From Streptomyces spinosus (GTDB lineage Bacteria > Actinomycetota > Actinomycetes > Streptomycetales > Streptomycetaceae): a stretch of DNA of 64,000 bases. The notes under the pieces were generated by a model, which searched no databases, had not been told where the DNA came from, and saw only the letters and a list, made by a program, of their open reading frames with translations. Within the stretch, counting starts at the first letter, position 1, and every line of letters starts with the position of its first letter. Below are positions 16,927 to 24,741 of this stretch, one piece after another. The stretch is from the NCBI RefSeq assembly GCF_020400655.1, contig NZ_JAINRC010000015.1, forward strand, positions 62,001-126,000. Reading direction: 5' to 3'. Position numbers and translations under genes: made by a program.

Positions 16927-16944
16927 TGGTGACACCGATCACCA
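16927..16944. promoter_or_regulatory. Inverted repeat just before the MFS start (candidate operator)
   Basis: TGGTGA and TCACCA flank six bases (CACCGA), giving an 18-bp perfect dyad in the 127-bp divergent region, 32 bp before the chosen ATG. Drug-efflux genes are often controlled through such dyads. The regulator is not known. Confidence 0.4.
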
Positions 16945-16976
16945 TGGAGGAGACGCACCGACCCCCGGGAGGTCCC

Positions 16977-19016
16977 ATGGTCCTGGAGACGCACGGCACG
17001 GCGAAGGGCGTGAGCAGCGGCGAACACGTCCCGGGCAGCGTGCTGGTGCCGATGGGCGCGCTGCTGCTCGGGCTGCTGCTCGCCGCGCTCGACCAGACCA
17101 TCGTGTCGACCGCGCTGCCGACGATCGTGAGCGACCTCGGCGGCCTGGAGCACCTCTCCTGGGTCGTCACCGCCTATCTGCTGGCGTCGACCGCCGCCAC
17201 CCCGCTGTGGGGCAAGCTCGGCGACCAGTACGGCCGCAAGCGACTGTTCCAGACGGCCATCGTGATCTTCCTGATCGGGTCGGCGCTGTGCGGCCTGGCG
17301 CGGGACATGCCCCAGCTCATCGCCTTCCGGGCGCTGCAGGGCCTGGGCGGCGGCGGGCTGCTGGTGCTGTCCATGGCGATCGTCGGCGATCTCGTGCCGC
17401 CCCGCGAACGCGGGCGCTACCAGGGTCTGTTCGGCGCCGTCTTCGGCACGACCAGTGTGCTCGGGCCGCTGCTCGGCGGGCTGTTCACCCAACACCTCAG
17501 CTGGCGCTGGGTGTTCTACGTCAACCTGCCCGTCGGCGTGACAGCGCTCGCGGTCATCGCCGCCGCCCTGCGCATCCCGCGCCGCACCGCCCGCCACGTC
17601 ATCGACTACCTGGGGACCTTCCTGATCGCCGCCGTCGCCACATGCCTGGTGCTGGTCGCCTCCCTCGGCGGCTCCACCTGGCCCTGGGACTCGGCGCCGG
17701 TCATCGGGCTCGCGGTGCTGGGCGTCGTCCTCGCCGTGGCGTTCGTCGCCGTCGAGCGCCGGGCCGCCGAACCGGTCCTGCCGCTGAAGCTGTTCCGCAT
17801 CCGCACCTTCACCCTGGCCGCCGTCATCAGCTTCATCGTCGGCTTCGCCATGTTCGGCGCGCTGACCTATCTGCCGACCTTCCTCCAGGTCGTCCACGGC
17901 ATCTCCCCGACCCTGTCCGGCGTCCACATGCTGCCGATGGTCTTCGGCCTGCTGCTGTCGTCCACCCTGTCCGGGCAGATCGTCAGCCGCACCGGCCGCT
18001 GGAAGGTGTTCCCGGTCGCCGGCACCGGCGTCACCACCCTCGGCCTGCTGCTCCTGCACCGGCTCGACGAGCACAGCCCGACCGCCGTGATGAGCGTCTG
18101 CTTCTTCGTCTTCGGCGTCGGCCTCGGCCTCGTCATGCAGGTCCTGGTGCTCATCGTGCAGAACGCCGTCTCCTACGAGGACCTCGGCGTCGCCACGTCC
18201 GGCGCCACCTTCTTCCGCTCCATCGGCGCCTCCTTCGGCGTGGCCATCTTCGGCACGGTCTTCGCGAGCCGCCTCGGCGACAAGCTCACCGGCGCCTTCC
18301 GTGGCGTACACCTGCCGCCCGGCGCCACCCCCGACGCGCTGAAGGCCGACCCCCGGGGCATCGCCGCCCTGCCGCCCGCGCTGCGCCCCGCCGCCCTGCA
18401 CGCGTACGCCTCCGCCATCACCGACGTCTTCCTCTACGCCGCGCCCGTCGCCCTCCTCGGCTTCCTGCTCGCCTGGCTGCTGAAGGAGGACCGGCTGCGC
18501 GGCTCGGTCACCGCGCCCGACGTCTCCGAGACCATCCCGCCCAACCCGGTCCAGCGCTCCTCCTACGACGAGGTGTGCCGCGCCCTGTCCGTGCTCGGCA
18601 CCCGGGAGGGCCGCCGCGAGATCTACCGGGAGATCACCGAACGGGCCGGGTACGACCTGCTGCCCGCCGCCAGCTGGCTGCTGCTGCGCATGCGCCGCTA
18701 CGGCTCCGTGGAGCCGGCGGTGCTCGCCGAGCGCAGCCCGGTCCCGCTCCAGGCCGTCATGGCCGCCGCCCGCCAGGTGGAGGAACGGCGGCTCGGCGAG
18801 CGCGGGGGCCTGGACCTGGCCCTGACCGACGCCGGCCGGGAGGTCGCCGAGCGGCTCGCCGCGGCCCGCGAGGAGTCCCTGGCCGAACTGCTCGGCGACT
18901 GGTGGCAGCCCGGCCGCTCGACCGACCTCAGCCGGCTGGTCCGCGAGCTGACCGGCGAACTGTGCGGCGCCGAACGCGAACGCCCGCACAACGGCACGGT
19001 GACGAAGATCAGCTGA
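16977..19016 (+). CDS. DHA2 (EmrB/QacA-type) MFS exporter fused to a winged-helix domain
   Basis: I start at ATG 16977 behind GGGAGG, giving 679 residues. The N-terminal 500 residues are a 14-helix drug:H+ antiporter. Motif A reads LGDQYGRKRLF, the DHA2 signature is LDQTIVSTALPTI, and motif C is FGTTSVLGPLLGG. The last 150 residues, after a cytoplasmic linker at VQRSSYDEVCRALSVLG, look like a MarR-type winged helix: YDLLPAASWLLLRMRRYGSV, VPLQAVMAAARQVEERRLGE, then a wing GGLDLALTDAGREVAERL. Transporters with such tails are seen in Streptomyces. The tail may sense ligand or bind DNA or a partner at the membrane (inference). The stop overlaps the convergent acetyltransferase by 8 bp. Confidence 0.88.
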   Translation: MVLETHGTAKGVSSGEHVPGSVLVPMGALLLGLLLAALDQTIVSTALPTIVSDLGGLEHLSWVVTAYLLASTAATPLWGKLGDQYGRKRLFQTAIVIFLIGSALCGLARDMPQLIAFRALQGLGGGGLLVLSMAIVGDLVPPRERGRYQGLFGAVFGTTSVLGPLLGGLFTQHLSWRWVFYVNLPVGVTALAVIAAALRIPRRTARHVIDYLGTFLIAAVATCLVLVASLGGSTWPWDSAPVIGLAVLGVVLAVAFVAVERRAAEPVLPLKLFRIRTFTLAAVISFIVGFAMFGALTYLPTFLQVVHGISPTLSGVHMLPMVFGLLLSSTLSGQIVSRTGRWKVFPVAGTGVTTLGLLLLHRLDEHSPTAVMSVCFFVFGVGLGLVMQVLVLIVQNAVSYEDLGVATSGATFFRSIGASFGVAIFGTVFASRLGDKLTGAFRGVHLPPGATPDALKADPRGIAALPPALRPAALHAYASAITDVFLYAAPVALLGFLLAWLLKEDRLRGSVTAPDVSETIPPNPVQRSSYDEVCRALSVLGTREGRREIYREITERAGYDLLPAASWLLLRMRRYGSVEPAVLAERSPVPLQAVMAAARQVEERRLGERGGLDLALTDAGREVAERLAAAREESLAELLGDWWQPGRSTDLSRLVRELTGELCGAERERPHNGTVTKIS

Positions 19017-19527
19017 CGGCCCGCGCCGGCGGCAGCTCCTTGCGGAACCAGTGCTCGGCGTACCGGTCGGTGTTGTGCGGGGCGGTCTCGGTGTAGCCGA
19101 GGCGGGCGTACAGGGCGCGGGCCTCGACCAGGTCGCCGCGCGTGTCGAGGACGATCCGCCGGGCGCCGAGGGCACCGGCGGCCTCCTCGGCGGCGGCCAC
19201 GAGCAGCGGTGCCCCGCCCCGGCCGCGCAGCTCCGGCAGCACGAACACCCGGGTCAGCTCGGCCGTGTCCGGGTCCAGCAGCCGCACGCCCGCCGACCCG
19301 GCCGGCGTGCCGTCGTACCGCCCGACGAGCAACTGCCCGCGCGGGGGCGCGAGTTCGGCACCGCTGCGCGCGGCTACCGCACGCTCCAGCTCCTCCGGAT
19401 CGGTGCGGCGCCCCTCGTGCAGCAGGTACCAGCGGTCACTGACCTCCGTGTAGTACGCCCGCCACAGCGCGGCGGCGGCCGGGGAGCCGTACGGTTCCGG
19501 AGCGATCGTCCACGTCATGCCGGCCAT
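19009..19527 (-). CDS. GNAT-family N-acetyltransferase
   Basis: This 172-residue protein starts at ATG 19527 (or ATG 19518). The acetyl-CoA binding fold is clear: LTRVFVLPELRGRGGAPLLV is strand 4 and motif A (R-G-R-G-G), followed by IVLDTRGDLVEARALYARLG and YTETAPHNTDRYAEHWFRKE, the beta6-beta7 end of GNAT enzymes. It transfers an acetyl group to an unidentified amine. It is tail-to-tail with the MFS gene (8-bp overlap), so a joint resistance role is possible but not shown. Confidence 0.88.
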   Translation of the reverse strand: MAGMTWTIAPEPYGSPAAAALWRAYYTEVSDRWYLLHEGRRTDPEELERAVAARSGAELAPPRGQLLVGRYDGTPAGSAGVRLLDPDTAELTRVFVLPELRGRGGAPLLVAAAEEAAGALGARRIVLDTRGDLVEARALYARLGYTETAPHNTDRYAEHWFRKELPPARAVS

Positions 19528-19666
19528 TGTCGGGAGCCGCCCCGTCCCCGCCGCAACCGGATAAGACGGCGGGCCGCACGCGGGACGGGGAACCGTTTGT
19601 GGGCGAACTTCCGGGTCACCCGAAGGGAGAACCGGCCAGCGGGGCCGGTCCGACCGGAAGGCAACC

Positions 19667-20338
19667 ATGTCCACAGGCCTGATCATTCTGTTGATCGTGA
19701 TCGCGGCGGTCGTGGTCCTCGGCGCCGTCGCGCTGACCGTGCGGGGCCGTACCCGGCACGGCGGCCCGAACCTGAAGCGGCGCTTCGGGCCCGAGTACGA
19801 GCGGACCGTGGCCCTGCACGACGGGGACACCGAGGCCGCCGAACGAGAGCTGACCGAACGCCTCGAACGCCACGGTGATCTTCGGGAGCGCCCGCTGGAC
19901 GGCGCCGAGCGGCAGCGTTACGCGGACCGCTGGACGGCCGTGCAGGAACACTTCGTCGACTCGCCCCGGCAGGCGGTGGCCGAGGCCGACCTCCTCATCG
20001 CAGAACTCGCCGCCGCGCGCGGCTACCCCGACGGCGGACGGTACGAGGAGCAGCTCGCCGCCCTGTCCGTGCACCACGCCGACCACGTCGACGGCTACCG
20101 GCAGGTGCACCGCGCGGCCACCGGCGCCGCGGCGGACGGCACCGGCGCGGGAACCGAAGAGCTGCGGTCGGCGCTGCTCGGCGCGCGGGCCCTCTTCGAG
20201 GACCTGACCAGCGCCGAGTCCGGGCGGCACCGCGCCCCCGCCGGCACGGGCCGCGCGACGCCGCCCGCCGCGACCCACTCCCACGCCCGTTCCCACACGC
20301 CGTGGGCCCTGCACCGGAGCCGACCGAAGGAGAGCTGA
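19667..20338 (+). CDS. Membrane-anchored protein, first of two tandem paralogues
   Basis: This 223-residue protein has GAAGG ahead of ATG 19667. An N-terminal helix (GLIILLIVIAAVVVLGAVAL) anchors it. The body is charged and helical, with KRRFGPEYERTVALHDGD, WTAVQEHFVDSPRQAVAEAD, LLIAELAAARGYPDGG and EELRSALLGARALFEDL. The second half resembles the C-terminal domain of the next gene (FVD-x-PRQAV-x-x-AD, then a terminal E-x-LR-x-AL-x-x-x-R). The two genes are 4 bp apart, so they form an operon. I do not recognise a named function. Confidence 0.72.
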   Translation: MSTGLIILLIVIAAVVVLGAVALTVRGRTRHGGPNLKRRFGPEYERTVALHDGDTEAAERELTERLERHGDLRERPLDGAERQRYADRWTAVQEHFVDSPRQAVAEADLLIAELAAARGYPDGGRYEEQLAALSVHHADHVDGYRQVHRAATGAAADGTGAGTEELRSALLGARALFEDLTSAESGRHRAPAGTGRATPPAATHSHARSHTPWALHRSRPKES

Positions 20339-20342
20339 CGCC

Positions 20343-21227
20343 ATGACGGACAGGACCAGCGGCTCCGGCGGTGACCGGCACCGCCCGCAGCGCCTCACGC
20401 GCGGGGACGAGTGGACGCCGGAGCAGGAGTCGGAACAGAGGGACGCGTGGGCACCGGGCGACGCGGCGGCGGGCCGCAGGACCCCGAGAAGGCCCCTCCC
20501 GGAGGAACGCCTGCCCGGCGAACCGGGAGCGGACCGGAGCGGAGGCGGCCGGGGCGCGGAGGGCACCGGCCGGGAAGGGCTGACCGGGGACGACCGGACC
20601 CCGCGGGACACACCGCCGGAGGCCGCGGACGCCGCATCCCGTGAGTACGACCCCCGCCACGGCTCCGAGGGGCTGCGGCCCGGCACGGAGGACTTCGGCC
20701 CGGAGACCCCCGGTACGCAGGGGCGGGCGGCGCAGACGTACGGCGCGGGGGACAGGCGGACCGGTGGCCCGGAGCGGGCCGGGGAGGAGGAAGGCGTGAT
20801 GCCGGACAACGGGCTCGGGGCCCCGTCCACCGGTGAGGTCAGCGGGCGCGAGTCCCGGATGACCGAGGCGCGCGCGGCGGACACCTGGCCGACGGCGCCG
20901 GGCGGCACGGCCGCACCCGGTGGCAGCGCCACCGGCGCCGGCGCCCCGCTGCTGCCGCACGAGGAGACGGAGCAGTGGGAGCGGCGGCTGCGCGAGGTGC
21001 TCGCCGGGTTCGTCGACGAGCCCCGGCAGGCCGTCGAACAGGCCGACCGGACGCTGGAGGAGATCGCCGCGCGGTTCACCGAGGCCGTCACGCGCCGCCG
21101 TCGCACCCTGCGGATGTCCTGGGAGGGCAGGGAGGAACGCGGACCGGCCGTCGAGACCGACACCGAGCAATTGCGGCTCGCCCTGCGCGACTACCGGGAA
21201 CTGGCCGGGCGGCTGCTACACGGCTGA
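20343..21227 (+). CDS. Disordered protein with helical C-terminal domain, second tandem paralogue
   Basis: This protein of 294 residues starts 4 bp after the upstream stop. The first 210 residues are very rich in Gly, Pro, Arg, Glu and Asp and look disordered. The C-terminal 80 residues form the paralogous domain: WERRLREVLAGFVDEPRQAV, EQADRTLEEIAARFTEAVTR and TEQLRLALRDYRELAGRLL. It lacks the membrane helix of its neighbour, so the pair may comprise an anchored and a soluble partner (inference). The stop overlaps the convergent DUF1992 gene by 12 bp. Confidence 0.7.
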   Translation: MTDRTSGSGGDRHRPQRLTRGDEWTPEQESEQRDAWAPGDAAAGRRTPRRPLPEERLPGEPGADRSGGGRGAEGTGREGLTGDDRTPRDTPPEAADAASREYDPRHGSEGLRPGTEDFGPETPGTQGRAAQTYGAGDRRTGGPERAGEEEGVMPDNGLGAPSTGEVSGRESRMTEARAADTWPTAPGGTAAPGGSATGAGAPLLPHEETEQWERRLREVLAGFVDEPRQAVEQADRTLEEIAARFTEAVTRRRRTLRMSWEGREERGPAVETDTEQLRLALRDYRELAGRLLHG

Positions 21228-21656
21228 GCCCGCCGCGCCCCCGTCACCCCTGGCGGCAGCCCTGCGCTGCCGCCATTCGCGTACGACCGCCTCGACGTCG
21301 TACGGCTTCCTGCCCAGCGGCGGACCGGGCGGCGGCTTGAACATCATGTCCTTGATCCGGACGTTGACGTCCTCGATGATCTTCCGGGCGATCCGCTCCG
21401 AGGGCGCCGCGTACGCCGCCTCCAGCGCGTCCTCCGCCTCCTTGCGCAGTGCCAGCGCGGGCGGCAGCACCGCCAGCCCCTCCCGGACCAGCTTCCGCTT
21501 CACCCACCACAGTTCGTCGTAGGTGGAGTCGACCTCCGTGGGCAGCGGCGCCCCCGCTCCCGGCAACCGGTCGAACTCCCCGCGCCCCTGCGCGTCGCGG
21601 ATCTGCTTGTCCACCCAGGACTCGAACGGGACCCCCGGTGGCTTTCGCTCGGTCAT
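21216..21656 (-). CDS. DUF1992 (DnaJ-C28 homology) protein
   Basis: This 146-residue protein starts MTERKPPGVPFESWVDKQIR and continues AQGRGEFDRLPGAGAPL, the typical DUF1992 opening (E-x-x-I-x-x-A-x-x-x-G-x-F-D-x-L-x-G-x-G-x-P-L). Then come DELWWVKRKLVREGLAVLPP and VNVRIKDMMFKPPPGP. The family shares a domain with eukaryotic DNAJC28 and is of unknown function, perhaps chaperone-associated. Confidence 0.88.
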   Translation of the reverse strand: MTERKPPGVPFESWVDKQIRDAQGRGEFDRLPGAGAPLPTEVDSTYDELWWVKRKLVREGLAVLPPALALRKEAEDALEAAYAAPSERIARKIIEDVNVRIKDMMFKPPPGPPLGRKPYDVEAVVREWRQRRAAARGDGGAAGSAV

Positions 21657-21767
21657 GAACCCATTGTGCCGGACGCGACCCCGCCGGGCGTTTTATCATG
21701 CGGCGGCGGTACGGCACCCGCCCACCGCGACCCAGCCGGCGCACAGGACGTATGCAGGGGGAACCTC

Positions 21768-22160
21768 GTGCTCGAACTCACCATGGCCACCGTCTCCGGG
21801 GCGGACGCGGGCGCCACCGCCGGCATGACGATGGCCGAGGCGCCCAGCGAGCCCGGCGCCGTGCTGCGGATCGGCCGGGACGGCGCGGCGTGCCGGCTGG
21901 TCACCCCCGACGACTGGCTGTTCGTCTCCCGCGTTCACCTGGAGTTCCTGTGCGGCCCGGACGGCGCCTGGCAGCTGACCTGGCTGCGCGGTTCCCAGCC
22001 CGACCCGGCCTCCGAGGTCCGGCTCCTCGTCGGGGAGTACGCGCAGCCCCTCGGCTACGGCACGACCGTCCCGCTGCCGCACGGCGGGTCCGGAGAGATC
22101 GTCATCCAGGACCGCACCGCGCCGCGCAGCGTCAACGTCGGCTTCTACCACGAACCGTGA
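21768..22160 (+). CDS. Small FHA-like domain protein
   Basis: This 130-residue protein starts at GTG 21768 behind CAGGGGGA. The core AVLRIGRDGAACRLVTPDDW and FVSRVHLEFLCGPDGAWQLT is an FHA pattern, with G-R-D in the first loop and S-R-x-H in the second, the two phosphothreonine-contact motifs. The rest (SGEIVIQDRTAPRSVNVGFY) completes the beta sandwich. It probably binds phosphothreonine-bearing partners of Ser/Thr kinases. It has no signal or membrane segment. Confidence 0.75.
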   Translation: MLELTMATVSGADAGATAGMTMAEAPSEPGAVLRIGRDGAACRLVTPDDWLFVSRVHLEFLCGPDGAWQLTWLRGSQPDPASEVRLLVGEYAQPLGYGTTVPLPHGGSGEIVIQDRTAPRSVNVGFYHEP

Positions 22161-22187
22161 GCCCACGCGTCCCCGGGCGCAGCCGCC

Positions 22188-22859
22188 TCAGCCGAGCACC
22201 CGGGCCAGGGCGAACCCGTCGTACCCCTTGCTGCCGACCGTCTGGATCGCCGTACCGGTCAGCCGGGGGTGGCCGGCGATCAGCTCCAGCGCGGCACGGG
22301 TGCCGACCACGTCCGGCTCGGTGCTGCCCGCGTCGGCCACCCGGCCGCCGCGCACCACGTTGTCCAGGACGATCAGGCTGCCCGCGCGGGTGAGCCGCAG
22401 CGCCCACTCCACGTAGTGCGGGTTGTTGACCTTGTCCGCGTCGATGAAGACCAGGTCGAAGGGGGCCGGGTTCTCGTCGGCGAGCTTGGGCAGCGACTCC
22501 AGGGCCGGGCCCACCCGCACCTCCGTGATCCGGTCCAGGCCCGCCCGGGCGATGTTCCGGACGGCCACCTCCGCGTGCTTGGCGCTGTACTCCAGCGAGA
22601 TCAGCCTGCCGTCCTCGGGCAGCGCCCGGGCCAGCCAGATCGTGCTGTACCCGGCGAGCGTGCCGATCTCCAGGATGTGCCGGGCCCCCTGGAGCCCGGC
22701 GAGCAGCTGGAGGAACTTGCCCTGCGCCGCCGTGACGGCGATGGCGGGCAGCCCTGCGGCATCGCTGTCGCGCAGGGCCGCGCGCAGCACCTCGTCGTCC
22801 GGTGAGAGCGTGTTGATGAAGTAGTCGTCGACGTCGTCCCAGACCTGCGACCCGCTCAT
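22188..22859 (-). CDS. O-methyltransferase family 3 (CCoAOMT-like)
   Basis: This 223-residue protein starts at ATG 22859. SAM-binding motif I is ILEIGTLAGYSTIWLARAL, motif II region LISLEYSAKHAEVAVRNI, and the metal/substrate loop FDLVFIDADKVNNPHYVEWA followed by LIVLDNVVRGGRVAD. These are hallmarks of the cation-dependent O-methyltransferase family 3 that methylates catechol-like oxygens. The acceptor substrate is unknown. It reads in the same direction as the MFS gene upstream, about 100 bp away. Confidence 0.9.
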   Translation of the reverse strand: MSGSQVWDDVDDYFINTLSPDDEVLRAALRDSDAAGLPAIAVTAAQGKFLQLLAGLQGARHILEIGTLAGYSTIWLARALPEDGRLISLEYSAKHAEVAVRNIARAGLDRITEVRVGPALESLPKLADENPAPFDLVFIDADKVNNPHYVEWALRLTRAGSLIVLDNVVRGGRVADAGSTEPDVVGTRAALELIAGHPRLTGTAIQTVGSKGYDGFALARVLG

Positions 22860-22957
22860 AGCCCCAGCTGCCTTTCCCGAGTGTCCTGCCTCGATGATCG
22901 CAGCCGAGGACGCCGATGGGTACGACTGCGCGCGGGGCAACGCGCCGGGGACGCCCC

Positions 22958-24349
22958 TCAGCGGCCTTCCACGGACGGCGCGGAACCCGGCAGCGGACGC
23001 CCCGCCGACTCCGACATCCGCCACACGGCGACACCGCCCACGACAGCCGCGGCCATCATGTAGTAGGCGGGCATCATCATGTTCCCGGTCGCCCCGATCA
23101 GCGCGGTCACGACCAGCGGGGTCGTACCGCCGAACAGCGACACGGACACGTTGAAACCGATCGACAGGGACCCGTAGCGCACGCGCGTCGGGAACAGGGC
23201 GGGCAGCGCGGCCGGCATGGCCGCCGTGAAGCACACCAGGAGCAGACCCAGCGCGCCCATGCCCAGCCCCACGGCCAGCAGGCTGCCTTCGCGGATCAGC
23301 AGCAGAGCCGGGACGGACAGGAACAGGAAGCCCGCACAGCCCGCCGCGATCACCGGCCGGCGGCCGACCCGGTCGGTCAGCGCGCCCGCGAACGGCTGGA
23401 CGATCATCATCAGGGCCATCACGCCGAGCACGACCAGCAGCCCGTGCGTCTCGTCGTACTTCAGCTCGCTGGTGAGGTAGCTCGGCATGTACGACAGCAG
23501 CATGTAGTCGGTGACGTTGAAGACCAGGACCAGGCCCATGCACAGCAGCAGGGACTTCCACTGGCCGGTGACCATCTCGCGCAGCGGCACCTTCGGCCGG
23601 GCCGCCTCCGCCTTCTCGACCTCCGCGGCGAACGCCGGGGTCTCCTCCAGCCGCATCCGCAGGTACAGGCCGATGATGCCCATCGGGCCCGCGATCAGGA
23701 ACGGGATGCGCCAGCCCCACGAGGTGAGGTCGTCCGAGGACAGCAGCGCGGTCATGAGGGTGACCAGACCCGCGCCGCCGATGTAGCCGGCGAGCGTGCC
23801 GAACTCCAGCCAGCTGCCGAGGAAGCCGCGCTTCTTGTCCGGCGCGTACTCGGCGATGAACGTCGTCGCGCCCGCGTACTCACCGCCGGTGGAGAACCCC
23901 TGCACCAGACGGGCCGCGAGCAGCAGCAGCGGCGCTCCCACGCCGATCGTCGCGTACGAGGGGATCAGGCCGATCGCGAACGTACCCGCCGCCATCATGA
24001 TCATCGTGACCGCGAGGACCTTCTGCCGGCCCACGCGGTCGCCCAGCGGGCCGAAGACCATGCCGCCGAGCGGACGGACGAGGAAGGCCGCCGCGAAGGC
24101 GCCGAACGTCGACAGGAGCTGCGCGGTCGGGTTGCCGGACGGGAAGAAGACCTTGCCCAGGGTGACGGCGATGTAGCTGTAGACACCGAAGTCGAACCAC
24201 TCCATCGCGTTGCCGAGCGCCGCCGCCTTCACGGCGCGCTTGACGAGCGCGGGATCGGTGACGGTGACGTCGCGGCCGGTGCGGGCCCGCGCGGCCCGTC
24301 GCGACTTGAGGGGCGGGGTGACGGCTGAGGCGGTGGTAGCGGTCGCCAA
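22958..24349 (-). CDS. MHS-family MFS symporter (ProP-like)
   Basis: This 463-residue, 12-helix transporter starts at ATG 24349. Metabolite:H+ symporter signatures are clear: AAALGNAMEWFDFGVYSYIA, PLGGMVFGPLGDRVGRQKVL, VQGFSTGGEYAGATTFIAEY and SWGWRIPFLIAGPMGIIGLY. These match proline/betaine and other ProP-type importers driven by protons. The substrate may be a compatible solute or an organic acid. A Ser/Ala/Arg-rich cytoplasmic N-terminus of about 35 residues precedes helix 1. Confidence 0.88.
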   Translation of the reverse strand: MATATTASAVTPPLKSRRAARARTGRDVTVTDPALVKRAVKAAALGNAMEWFDFGVYSYIAVTLGKVFFPSGNPTAQLLSTFGAFAAAFLVRPLGGMVFGPLGDRVGRQKVLAVTMIMMAAGTFAIGLIPSYATIGVGAPLLLLAARLVQGFSTGGEYAGATTFIAEYAPDKKRGFLGSWLEFGTLAGYIGGAGLVTLMTALLSSDDLTSWGWRIPFLIAGPMGIIGLYLRMRLEETPAFAAEVEKAEAARPKVPLREMVTGQWKSLLLCMGLVLVFNVTDYMLLSYMPSYLTSELKYDETHGLLVVLGVMALMMIVQPFAGALTDRVGRRPVIAAGCAGFLFLSVPALLLIREGSLLAVGLGMGALGLLLVCFTAAMPAALPALFPTRVRYGSLSIGFNVSVSLFGGTTPLVVTALIGATGNMMMPAYYMMAAAVVGGVAVWRMSESAGRPLPGSAPSVEGR

Positions 24350-24741
24350 AACGGGGCTCGCCTACCTTTCGACGGGGACAGGGACCGGCCCGGACGGCGA
24401 CGATGACGTACGGCGGGCCGAAAATCGACCATAGGCACACTTCCGCCCCTTACGTCCTGCACGCGGGTCGATGCACAGTGCAGCTAAAGGGCGTATACGC
24501 AGGTACGTCTTCCCCCTGACGTGCGGCCATGCCGGCGGCCCACTGTGATCCATATCGCGTCCCCGGCGTGCAACCACCGGCTCCCCGGACCGTGGTGTTT
24601 CGGACAAAAGGAGACGGACGTCAGGTGAATCGGGGGTTGCCCGCGTCCCTTTCCAGGGGGTCTGCGAGGCTCAGAAGGAGCGCAGAGGGGCACCCGGCGC
24701 GCACCGGCTGCCGGGACGACGGGGCGGGAGGCCGACGAAGC
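24350..24741. other. Divergent intergenic region before the GT87-PAP2 gene
   Basis: These 392 bases separate the divergent MHS transporter and GT87/PAP2 genes. The stretch 24425-24505 is comparatively AT-rich (CGAAAATCGACCATAGGCAC, GCAGCTAAAGGGCGTATACG) and probably holds the promoters, but I could not fix a -35/-10 pair. AAAAGGAG at 24606-24613 followed by GTG 24625 is an alternative in-frame start for the downstream gene. Confidence 0.4.

Noticed and set aside
16161..19175. 1004-codon minus-strand open frame opposite the MFS-winged-helix gene
   Set aside because: The plus-strand frame encodes an unmistakable exporter. The antisense translation is His/Gln/Asp/Gly-rich noise typical of Streptomyces shadows.
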